A stretch of 64,000 bases of DNA from Synechococcales cyanobacterium C42_A2020_086 (GTDB taxonomy: Bacteria > Cyanobacteriota > Cyanobacteriia > Elainellales > Elainellaceae), in NCBI GenBank assembly GCA_015272325.1, contig JACYLU010000001.1, positions 369,181 to 433,180 on the forward strand, in the 5' to 3' direction. The notes under the pieces were generated by a model that searched no databases, was not told the DNA's origin, and saw only the letters and a list, made by a program, of their open reading frames with translations. Positions 34,547 to 42,545 of this stretch are shown here, piece by piece (the first letter of the stretch is position 1; every line of letters begins with the position of its first letter). Made by a program: the position numbers and the translations under genes.

Positions 34547-35253
34547 GATCGTCAGCTTCTTCTGAATTTCCCCTCAGCCTAGCAGAGGTTGCTGACACCT
34601 GGAGTGTTCTCTCCGCAACAAGGATGCTGCACCCAAATCCCAGTCTGGGATTGACCGGCAGTGCTTTTTTCTACCTATCCTCGAGATCCTCAAGCATTCA
34701 GATCCACTAGCGAAAGGGGAAACCGATGCGGATTTGACAGTGGTGAAGATGTAGTAGTTATGGGAAAACTGGAACTGACTTGCCCAAGTACAACGGCTGG
34801 GAATTAATCTCTGAATAAAAATAAACTCGTAGAGGCAGCAGTTCCTAGTATGCTGACCTAAACTCCATTCCGGTACGATTTGCCCCTGTTGATATCCCAT
34901 CAATATCGATTTGATTCGATTAATTTTGATTAATATTGATCAGCTTGCTCAGTCAATTGAGACAAACCTGAAATTGCAGCCGTTGTACTGCTGGCCAACC
35001 CGGTTTCTAGAAACCGGCTTCAGCCAAGGATCTGAACCGATCTCATGTAGAATACAGCCCGCAAAATTTTAAATTCAACTCGATTCGCGGCTCGATATAA
35101 TCTCCTGTTGTCCGAGCATTTCTGAAGACGGGTAGTTCTAAAGATTAGCTAAATAAATCACTGTGATCTGCTTACATCTGACAAATTAGGGCAAAGTAGG
35201 GCTAGGGTTAAGTCATTGCCTATTGCTATCAAACTGTTGAGGAAGCTGCTTCA
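34547..35253. other. Long spacer upstream of the type I secretion operon
   Basis: 707 bp between divergent units. Seen: AT-rich repeats of TTGATT/GATTAA type at 34900-34945, an 18-bp palindrome at 35000-35017, and no protein frame of convincing composition. It probably carries the promoters of the metallophosphoesterase and the secretion operon. Confidence 0.5.
35000..35017. repeat. Perfect 18-bp palindrome
   Basis: CCGGTTTCTAGAAACCGG equals its own reverse complement. Sequences built on AGAAACCGG/CCGGTTTCT are, from general knowledge, abundant dispersed repeats in several filamentous cyanobacteria. An operator for the downstream operon is the alternative. Confidence 0.7.
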
Positions 35254-36009
35254 ATGACTGTTGTTCTCCACGTTGGCAATCGATCAATTACCGCTGAAGA
35301 GGTGTTGCCCCTCCTGGCGGGTTATCAGATGCTGCCTCAGTTTGTCCAGGAGATTTTGATCGACGAGGCAATCGCCTCAATTGAGTGCACCGCTGAAGAG
35401 GTCGAAGCCGCATGTCAACAGTTTTATGCTCAGAACCAGATTACTGAACCCGCTGCCCAGCAAGAATGGCTGAGGCGGCAGGGCATGACTCCAGAGCAGC
35501 TTGTATCGCTAGCAACCCGAGAGCTAAGAATTGAGAAATATAAGCAGGCGACTTGGGGTCCCAAGCTGGAATCCTACTTCTTGAGCCGCAAAGACAAGCT
35601 AGACAAGGTTATCTATTCCCTGATTCGCACCCAAGATGTGGGTATTGCCCAAGAGCTGTACTTCCGCATCTTAGAAGGCGAACAATCCTTTGCTGAGCTG
35701 GCTCGTACCTATTCCCAAGGTCCAGAATCGCAAACCGATGGGCTGATTGGCCCAGTAGAGTTGAGTGTGCCGCATCCAACACTGGCACAGATCCTCAGTC
35801 TCAGCCAGCCTGGGCAACTCAGCCCGCCTACACGGGTTGGGGAATGGCTGGTTTTAGTCCGTCTGGAGAAGTTCATTCCGGCTCAGCTCGATGATGCCAT
35901 GCGGCGGCGGCTGCTGAATGAATGCTTCAATAATTGGCTCCAAGAGCAAGTGACCCTCCTGGGTGACTTAACCCCTACTAGTTCCGCTGTTACCCCCACT
36001 GCCCCATGA
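35254..36009 (+). CDS. Parvulin-type peptidylprolyl isomerase of the type I secretion operon
   Basis: A 251-residue protein with a SurA/PrsA-like layout: an alpha-helical N-terminal chaperone part (1-110) and a parvulin-like core about 115-205 with FAELARTYSQGPESQTDGLIGPVEL, where PpiC proteins read F-A-x-L-A-x-x-x-S-x-D-x-x-S-x-x-x-G-G-x-L-G. There is no signal peptide and no membrane helix, so it should act in the cytoplasm, perhaps keeping cargo unfolded or prolines isomerised before export. Its stop overlaps the start of the ABC gene (ATGA), indicating tight coupling. GAGGAAG precedes ATG 35254. The catalytic residues of parvulins are only partly recognisable, so isomerase activity is inferred. 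Confidence 0.82.
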   Translation: MTVVLHVGNRSITAEEVLPLLAGYQMLPQFVQEILIDEAIASIECTAEEVEAACQQFYAQNQITEPAAQQEWLRRQGMTPEQLVSLATRELRIEKYKQATWGPKLESYFLSRKDKLDKVIYSLIRTQDVGIAQELYFRILEGEQSFAELARTYSQGPESQTDGLIGPVELSVPHPTLAQILSLSQPGQLSPPTRVGEWLVLVRLEKFIPAQLDDAMRRRLLNECFNNWLQEQVTLLGDLTPTSSAVTPTAP

Positions 36010-38993
36010 CATATACCAAATCAACCGTTCAAGAGTTTTTAGCAACGGTCTATCCGTTTAATCAACTTGCCCCCGCCAGCCTAGAATTGGTCACCGAGCA
36101 ATTTCAGCTCTTGCGATACCGCATGGGGCAAGCAGTGCTGGTGCGCGATCGCCTTCCCAATCAAGTTTCGGTCCTATATCAAGGGCAGATGCGGCTGCTA
36201 GCCTACGACCCGCGAACTCAAAAGCCTATTACTCTGTCGCTGTTGCAGCCTGGAGCAGTGGTGGGCTGGATCGGTCTAGTGCGAGGAGTGCCCTGCGAGA
36301 CGGTGATTGCCTCCTCTGAAAGCATTTGCCTCACCCTATCGGCGACTGACTTTCTGGCCTTGCTAGAACGAGAACCCGTGCTGGCCGCCGAATTCCGCAA
36401 GCAGTGCCCGCTGATTGAGGTGTTCGATCTGCTGGGGGCAGAGCTACATCGTCAAGCCAATGGCAGTGCCGATCTCAAAGCACTAACGTTGCAGGCTGCT
36501 CCCGAGACGGTGGTTTGCAACCTGCCACCCGGACGAACTCCTCTGTCTCAACTAGAACCGGATCGCATTTGGCTGGTCAGCGGTGGCGGCACTATTAGCA
36601 ACTATTCGGTCACGAGTCGATTAAAGACCGACACCGAAAGCCTCGATACTGAAGACATTGAGGTCCTTGGCGATCGTCCTGCTCGCATCATCGGGATTCC
36701 AGATACCTTCAACACCGACATCGTATCTGACAGTCTTCCTCAGGAAGGGGAAGACGCTCAACCCGAGCTGGATATTCCCTATGCACCAGATCGGCCTCCC
36801 GAGCCTGACCCTAGTCTGGGTTTAGGTCCTGTTCAGCCGGTGCCGCAAAAATATCCTTTTGTCCGCGGTAAAGGTGAGCTAGAAGCCGCCATGGCCTGTC
36901 TGCAGATGCTTTGTCAGCATTTCAATATTCCCTTTCGGCGCGATGTGGTGCGTCGGGTGTTGGTGAATCAGACGGCACGCAGTGGCGCGGTTTCCTTAGA
37001 GCTGTGTGGTGCTGTGTCGGAGATGATCGGGCTAAATGCTCAGATGGTCCCGATTCCAGCAAGCGCCATCGGGCGGTTGGAAGCCCCAGTGATGGTGCAG
37101 TGGCAAGACAGCTTTGCCTTGCTCTACAGCATCAGCGAGCGAGAACTGGTGATTGCCGATCCGGAACTGGGCATCATCCGCCGCAAACCCGCTGACTTCA
37201 TTGATACTTGGGGGCAGCAGGGAGAGGTACTGCTGCTAAAGCCAACTAAGCAAACCCCCCAGAAGCGGTTTGGGCTGTCCTGGTTTTTGCCGTCTATCCA
37301 GCGCCATCGCCGGGTGCTGATTGAAGTTTTTATCGCCTCTTTCTTTGTGCAGCTATTTGCTCTGGCAAATCCGCTGATGATTCAGGTGATCATTGACAAG
37401 GTGATCATCCAAAAGAGCGTCGATACCCTGCATGTCTTGGGGATCTTGCTGCTCGTCCTCGCGATCTTTGAAGCGGTGCTCGGCAGTCTACGGACTTACC
37501 TATTCGTAGACACCACGAACCGAATTGACATGACCCTGGGTTCGGAGATTATTGACCACCTGCTGCGTCTGCCGCTGCGCTATTTCGAGAAGCGCCCGGT
37601 GGGGGAACTGGCAACCCGAATCAACGAGCTGGAAAATATCCGGCAATTCCTGACCGGAACGGCGCTGACAGTGGTACTGGACGCAGTGTTCTCGGTGATT
37701 TACATCGTCGTGATGTTTATCTACAGCTGGCTGCTGACGCTGGTATCACTGGTGACGATTCCGCTGTTTGTGCTGCTAGCGGTAGTGGCGTCTCCCTTGA
37801 TTCGGCAACAGCTACGGGTCAAAGCCGAGCGCAACGCCGAAACCCAGTCTTACTTAGTAGAAGTGGTCGGCGGCATCCAAACCGTGAAGGCGCAAAACAT
37901 GGAGCTACGCTCGCGCTGGCAGTGGCAACAGCGCTATGCCCGCTATGTTAGTGCCGGGTTCAAGACGGTGATTACCTCTACGACTGCTGGATCTGCTAGT
38001 AATTTCCTTAATCAGCTTTCGGGTCTACTGGTGCTGTGGGTCGGGGCGTATCTGGTGCTGCAGGGCGACTTGACCCTAGGGCAGTTGATTGCCTTCCGGA
38101 TTATTGCCGGCTACGTTACCAGCCCGCTGCTGCGCTTGGCTCAACTCTGGCAAAACTTCCAGGAAGTAGGACTGTCGATTGAGCGGTTGAGCGACATTGT
38201 GGATGCGGCCCCAGAAGCGGACGAGATCGATCGGCAGAATATTCCTATGCCGGCCATCGAAGGCGATGTGGAATTTGACGATGTCTCCTTCCGGTTTGGC
38301 ACGAGCGGTCCTTACCAGTTGAACAACGTTAGCCTCAAGTTCCCGGCGGGATCCTTTGTGGGCATTGTGGGTCAAAGCGGTTCTGGTAAGAGTACGCTGA
38401 TGAAACTGCTGCCGCGTCTATATGACCTGGAAACGGGGCGGATTTTGATCGACGGCTATGACATCAGCAAGGTGGAACTGTACTCGCTGCGGCAGCAGGT
38501 CGGGATCGTGCCGCAAGACACCCTGCTGTTTGATGGCACCGTGCAGGAAAACATTGCCCTGACCTGTCCCCATGCTTCTGCTGAGGAGATCATCCGGGCG
38601 GCGCAGATTGCTGCAGCTCATGATTTCATTATGGGGCTGCCCAATGGCTACAATACCCGCGTTGGAGAACGGGGAGCAGCGCTGTCGGGTGGCCAACGTC
38701 AGCGGATCGCCATTGCCCGTACGGTGCTGCAAAATCCGAGGTTGCTGATTTTGGACGAAGCAACGAGCGCCCTCGACTACGATTCGGAGCGCCGGGTTTG
38801 CTTAAATTTGGCGGAGGAATTTGAAGGCCGCACCGTCTTCTTTATTACCCATCGCCTGACCACCATCCGCAATGCCGATGTGATTCTGCTAATGGACAAA
38901 GGCTCGCCTGTGGAACTCGGAACTCACGATGAGCTGATGGCCCTTCGAGGACGGTATTACTGCCTCTACCAACAGCAAGAGGCCGAACTGTAA
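36006..38993 (+). CDS. Type I secretion ABC ATPase/permease with cyclic-nucleotide-like and degenerate C39 domains
   Basis: A 995-residue HlyB-type exporter. Order: cyclic-nucleotide-binding fold 15-140; acidic linker 160-280; C39 peptidase-like domain about 285-415; six-helix ABC membrane domain 430-725; nucleotide-binding domain 745-990 with Walker A GQSGSGKST near 790, signature LSGGQRQRIAIA near 892, and LLILDEATSALD. The C39 catalytic Cys seems lost: the site reads AAMACLQML where peptidases read D-C-G-x-x-C-L, as in the non-cleaving HlyB domain that binds the RTX signal. In the cNMP fold the GE and R-x-A contact residues are also absent. It probably works with HlyD, 101 nt downstream, and the RTX cargo at 41.5 kb. 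Confidence 0.93.
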   Translation: MTYTKSTVQEFLATVYPFNQLAPASLELVTEQFQLLRYRMGQAVLVRDRLPNQVSVLYQGQMRLLAYDPRTQKPITLSLLQPGAVVGWIGLVRGVPCETVIASSESICLTLSATDFLALLEREPVLAAEFRKQCPLIEVFDLLGAELHRQANGSADLKALTLQAAPETVVCNLPPGRTPLSQLEPDRIWLVSGGGTISNYSVTSRLKTDTESLDTEDIEVLGDRPARIIGIPDTFNTDIVSDSLPQEGEDAQPELDIPYAPDRPPEPDPSLGLGPVQPVPQKYPFVRGKGELEAAMACLQMLCQHFNIPFRRDVVRRVLVNQTARSGAVSLELCGAVSEMIGLNAQMVPIPASAIGRLEAPVMVQWQDSFALLYSISERELVIADPELGIIRRKPADFIDTWGQQGEVLLLKPTKQTPQKRFGLSWFLPSIQRHRRVLIEVFIASFFVQLFALANPLMIQVIIDKVIIQKSVDTLHVLGILLLVLAIFEAVLGSLRTYLFVDTTNRIDMTLGSEIIDHLLRLPLRYFEKRPVGELATRINELENIRQFLTGTALTVVLDAVFSVIYIVVMFIYSWLLTLVSLVTIPLFVLLAVVASPLIRQQLRVKAERNAETQSYLVEVVGGIQTVKAQNMELRSRWQWQQRYARYVSAGFKTVITSTTAGSASNFLNQLSGLLVLWVGAYLVLQGDLTLGQLIAFRIIAGYVTSPLLRLAQLWQNFQEVGLSIERLSDIVDAAPEADEIDRQNIPMPAIEGDVEFDDVSFRFGTSGPYQLNNVSLKFPAGSFVGIVGQSGSGKSTLMKLLPRLYDLETGRILIDGYDISKVELYSLRQQVGIVPQDTLLFDGTVQENIALTCPHASAEEIIRAAQIAAAHDFIMGLPNGYNTRVGERGAALSGGQRQRIAIARTVLQNPRLLILDEATSALDYDSERRVCLNLAEEFEGRTVFFITHRLTTIRNADVILLMDKGSPVELGTHDELMALRGRYYCLYQQQEAEL

Positions 38994-39094
38994 CTTGCTA
39001 CCCTAAAGGAAGATCTTTTGGTAGATCGCTGCCGTAGGAATGCTAAACACTGCTAATCGCTCGCCCAATCCCACCCGAGGAAGGAGGTCTGGTT

Positions 39095-40681
39095 ATGAAT
39101 GGACAAAATGGCAACGGCAATAGTGCCCCTAGCAATGGGGCGAAGCGCACCCCTAAAACCAACACGGTAGCCTTGGAAACGAAATCGGCGGCTCGGCAGC
39201 TCAAATCAGAGAAGTCTGAGAATCAGCTCGTTCGCACAGACGTCTTTGATCAGCCTGTCATTTTGGAACAGCCGAAATATTGGTCGCGGGCTATTGTCTG
39301 GGGAATCGTTGGTGTAGCAACCTTTGCTGTCGCTTGGGCAGCAATTGCCAAGATTGAAGAAGCGGTTCCTGCTACCGGGCAGCTTGAGCCTCAAAGTCAG
39401 GTTCAGCCGATTCAGGCACCTGTTGGTGGGGTGGTTGAAGAGATCTATGTGCGGGATGGGCAGCAAGTCAAGCAGGGAGATTTGCTGGTTCGGCTTGATC
39501 CTACCGCAGCGTTGGCAGAGCAGCAGTCGCTAGAACAGGTCCGGACCTCGCTGGAACGTCAGAACCGCTTCTATCGCTCGCAGTTGGCAGGTTCGGCAGC
39601 TCCTTCTGCCTTAGAAGCGCAGCAGTTGAATCTACCTCCCGAAATTTTATCGCTCACGGCCAATCGAGCCGCGTTGATTGAAGAGAATCAGCTCTATCAA
39701 GCGCAGTTGTCTGGTTCGGCGGATTTGGCCAGCCTTAGCCCAACTCAGCGCATTCGCATTCAGGCTGGCTTGTCCGAGTCAAACTCTCGGGCCGAGGCAG
39801 CTCGTTTAGAGATTTCCCAATTGCAGCAGCAGTTGGACCAAACCAAGGCTCAGCTAGCGTCGGCTCAACAAAGTCTCGCCATTGACGAGCGAATCTATAA
39901 TGACCTGCGACCGCTGCTAGAAGATGGCGGCATTTCTCGGGTGCAGGTGGTGCGTCAGGAACAGCAGGTGATCGAGGCTCGCGGCGAAGTAGACCGCCTC
40001 ACAAAAGAGCAAGAGCGCTTGCAATATGCCATCGTCCAAGCCCAAGAAAAGTTTGCCAATACGGTCGCTCTGTCGCAAACCGATTTGCTAAACAAAATAG
40101 CTGAGAACGATAAGCAGATTGCCACTATCGATAGTCAGCTCAATAAAGCCATTTTGGACAATGAAAATCAAATCGCCGATATCAACAGCCGGCTGAGCCA
40201 AGCTCAGTTAACGTTGCGATATCAAGAACTGCGGGCCCCAGTAGACGGGATTGTGTTTGATCTCAAAGCCAAGGGACGGGGATATGTTGCCAATACAACC
40301 GAACCCATCCTCAAGGTTGTGCCGGGCAATGCCTTGGTGGCGGAAGTATACATCACTAACCAAGACATTGGTTTTGTCAATGAAGGGATGCCGGTGGATG
40401 TGCGTGTCGATTCTTTCCCCTTCAGCGAGTTTGGTGACATTAAAGGCACCATTACGAATATCGGCTCTGATGCACTGCCGCCTGACCAAATCTATCCCTA
40501 TTACCGTTTTCCCGCTGAGGTAGAACTCGATCGTCAATTTATTGCTGTCAATGGCAAGGAGATCCCGCTACAGTCGGGGATGTCGGTAACGGCCAATATC
40601 ATTACCCGGAAGCGGAGTGTCTTGAGCATCTTTACCGATCTGTTCTCTCGCAAGATTGACAGTCTCAGGACTGTCCGCTAG
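39095..40681 (+). CDS. HlyD-family periplasmic adaptor (membrane fusion protein)
   Basis: A 528-residue type I secretion adaptor. Order: a cytoplasmic, basic/Asn-rich N-terminus 1-65, one membrane helix 66-85 (AIVWGIVGVATFAVAWAAIA), first half of the lipoyl domain (QVQPIQAPVGGVVEEIYVRDG near 105), long coiled-coil hairpin 150-360 (QQLDQTKAQLASAQQ), then LRAPVDGIVFDL-type second lipoyl half (370-400) and the beta-barrel with GMPVDVRVDSFPFSEFG. It links the ABC exporter in the inner membrane with a TolC-type pore, whose gene is not in the window. AAGGAGGT gives an excellent ribosome-binding site. Last gene of the exporter set. Confidence 0.93.
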   Translation: MNGQNGNGNSAPSNGAKRTPKTNTVALETKSAARQLKSEKSENQLVRTDVFDQPVILEQPKYWSRAIVWGIVGVATFAVAWAAIAKIEEAVPATGQLEPQSQVQPIQAPVGGVVEEIYVRDGQQVKQGDLLVRLDPTAALAEQQSLEQVRTSLERQNRFYRSQLAGSAAPSALEAQQLNLPPEILSLTANRAALIEENQLYQAQLSGSADLASLSPTQRIRIQAGLSESNSRAEAARLEISQLQQQLDQTKAQLASAQQSLAIDERIYNDLRPLLEDGGISRVQVVRQEQQVIEARGEVDRLTKEQERLQYAIVQAQEKFANTVALSQTDLLNKIAENDKQIATIDSQLNKAILDNENQIADINSRLSQAQLTLRYQELRAPVDGIVFDLKAKGRGYVANTTEPILKVVPGNALVAEVYITNQDIGFVNEGMPVDVRVDSFPFSEFGDIKGTITNIGSDALPPDQIYPYYRFPAEVELDRQFIAVNGKEIPLQSGMSVTANIITRKRSVLSIFTDLFSRKIDSLRTVR

Positions 40682-40777
40682 GGTTTGGACAACCCCTTTC
40701 CTAATTTTTACCTTCTTCCTAGCAGTGGAGTTGAGTAGAGTCAGCCCCAAGGGTTGCTTCTGGCTCGGCTCCTCTTT

Positions 40778-40811
40778 TTAGCTCTTGTTAGCTCTTGCTT
40801 GTTAGCTCTTG
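40778..40811. repeat. Three copies of a 10-bp repeat
   Basis: TTAGCTCTTG at 40778, 40788 and 40802; the first two are directly adjacent and the third follows after four bases. Confidence 0.85.
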
Positions 40812-41345
40812 ATGGGTTAGGGCAGGCGAGACCCACCACAAATTTTCTGTTGAAAGTAGAAAAAAGTGTGTCATTCCGCTCTAGCTGAATTAAGCTTAGT
40901 AAATTAGCAGGTAGTTGCCACCCAGTCAGGCTCAATTCCCGAAGCGTGATGCATCCTGATCTCAGAATCAGGACGCTGGGGGTCTACCCACTACTCTAGG
41001 TTGATTCATTGATGGATCAACGCGGTGTCAGATAATGTCGGGTTGGCGTGATGGGAGCTTTTAGGAGCACCAGAGGGGAAGCGATAGCGTAGTTGGGGAC
41101 TCGTTGATCTACCCTTTTCCCTCAGCTCTAGGAGCGATCAGTTTTTTATTGATTGCTGTGGCTGCTGTAGAAACTATATGCCACGGTGCTTTGGGTTGCG
41201 TATTTCTAGGGTAATGCTTACCCTTGTTAGCCCTGTTCACTCATGATTCATTCCACAGGCTATGCATTATTCAATTCAGCGGTTAATCGAAGTGCTATCT
41301 GTCACGGTTCATCCCCCCATGATTTATTAAGTTTATTGAATGTTC

Positions 41346-41400
41346 CACCATTCAGCGAGCGTTTTGCTGAGTCGGTGCTAAACTTTTCGGCTGAATGGTG
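41346..41400. promoter_or_regulatory. Perfect 11-bp inverted repeat in the RTX gene leader
   Basis: CACCATTCAGC (41346-41356) and GCTGAATGGTG (41390-41400) are exact reverse complements separated by 33 bases. In RNA they would form a stem ending about 100 nt before the ATG. There is no U-tract, so a leader structure or protein site is more likely than a terminator. Confidence 0.5.
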
Positions 41401-41501
41401 CGAGGAGAAGGCTCTAAGGCAAAGGTGCAACCTGTTGCAATCGTTAGGAGCTTCTCATCCAAGCTAGTGACGTCAGCAACACTTGAGCAACAGGAGAAGT
41501 T

Positions 41502-42491
41502 ATGTCGGAACTGATCACATTGAACCCTGGTCAAACCACCATTCCGCAGTTCAGATTAGAGATCATCAGCGAAAAACCCATCACCGCTTTCCGTGATACG
41601 CCCACTAGCCCAATTGTTGTGATTGGCAGCGAGGCTGCAGACACCATCCAGGCGATTCCGGGAGGTGGGCAAGCCGGTTCTCAGTCCCGTGGTCGCGGAT
41701 CTGATGGCAGAAGTCAGGCCCAGAATACCGGGGGAGATAATCGGGCAAGCTATCGAGTTACCGGTGGTGGTGGCAATGATCTGATTGTTACCCGTGAGGG
41801 ATTTGACAATATTTCGGGTGATGATGGTGATGACGTGATCCGGGGAGGTGGGGGACGAGATGTGATTTCAGGCGGGGCCGGAAATGACAACCTCCAGGGG
41901 AACGCAGGAATTGATATTATTGACGCTGAAGACGGTGATGACATTGTGGACGGCGGGCAAGGCAATGATATGCTGCTGGGAGGACCGGGTCGCGATCGGT
42001 TGTTCGGTGGTGAAGGGGAAGACACCTTACGAGGAGGTGCTGGCGACGACACTCTGTTTGGTGGACCCGGAAGCGATAATTTACGAGGTGGCACTGGCAA
42101 CGATATTTTGAATCCGGGTGCGGGTCGGGATGTGATGAAAGGTGGAGCCGGACGAGATACCTTCCGCTTTGAAGCAGGCTCAACCGGAGCCGGTGTCGGG
42201 CTTCTCGATCGCATTACCGACTTCCAGCCTAGCGAAGACCGAATCGAGCTGAGTCGAGCATTGCTGCCAGGTTCAGGATTATCCACCGGGCGGTTGAGCG
42301 CAGATCGCTTTGCCATTGTGCAAGATCTAGACATCTCCTCTGACACAGAGGCAATCACAGAAGCAACGCTGATCTACGAACGGAAGTCAGGTATTGTCTA
42401 CTACAGCCCAGCGAATGGTCAAGATGTACCGCTGTTCCAACTGCAAGCCAATCTAACCACCATCAGCGCCTCTAACTTCACGATTTTCTAG
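41502..42491 (+). CDS. RTX calcium-binding protein, probable type I secretion cargo
   Basis: A 329-residue acidic protein. Residues 1-85 are a variable head; about 86-225 consist of some 13 RTX nonapeptides of the G-G-x-G-x-D-x-U-x type (for example GGAGNDNLQGNAGID and GGEGEDTLRGGAGDD), which bind Ca2+ and fold outside the cell; residues 225-329 form a conserved post-RTX cap (LLDRITDFQPSEDRIELSR, IVYYSPANGQDVPLFQL) ending in hydrophobic NFTIF, as expected for an uncleaved C-terminal type I secretion signal. No catalytic domain. CAGGAGAAG precedes ATG 41502. Its place next to the exporter makes it the likely cargo. A surface or matrix role is inferred. Confidence 0.9.
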   Translation: MSELITLNPGQTTIPQFRLEIISEKPITAFRDTPTSPIVVIGSEAADTIQAIPGGGQAGSQSRGRGSDGRSQAQNTGGDNRASYRVTGGGGNDLIVTREGFDNISGDDGDDVIRGGGGRDVISGGAGNDNLQGNAGIDIIDAEDGDDIVDGGQGNDMLLGGPGRDRLFGGEGEDTLRGGAGDDTLFGGPGSDNLRGGTGNDILNPGAGRDVMKGGAGRDTFRFEAGSTGAGVGLLDRITDFQPSEDRIELSRALLPGSGLSTGRLSADRFAIVQDLDISSDTEAITEATLIYERKSGIVYYSPANGQDVPLFQLQANLTTISASNFTIF

Positions 42492-42545
42492 CTCATTTTT
42501 AGTAGTTCTTTAGAAGTTCAACCTAGTCTAACCGGCTCGTTCCCC

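Larger units (their letters stand above)
40682..41501. other. Long spacer and leader upstream of the RTX gene
   Basis: 820 bp. It holds the 10-bp repeats at 40778-40811, and an 11-bp perfect inverted repeat at 41346-41400 inside the likely 5' leader. A 74-codon frame at 41243 has no ribosome-binding site and overlaps that inverted repeat. No gene is accepted; the RTX gene probably has its own promoter here. Confidence 0.5.

Noticed and set aside
36870..37250. Active C39 bacteriocin-processing peptidase
   Set aside because: The catalytic Cys position seems to hold Ala (AAMAC), so leader cleavage is not supported.
40778..40811. CRISPR-like direct repeats
   Set aside because: Only three 10-bp units with zero or four bases between them; no spacers of even length and no cas genes.
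41750..42358. 202-codon minus-strand open frame inside the RTX gene
   Set aside because: It is the complement of the Gly/Asp repeats, giving Pro/Ser-rich monotony; the plus-strand frame has a ribosome-binding site and a clear family.
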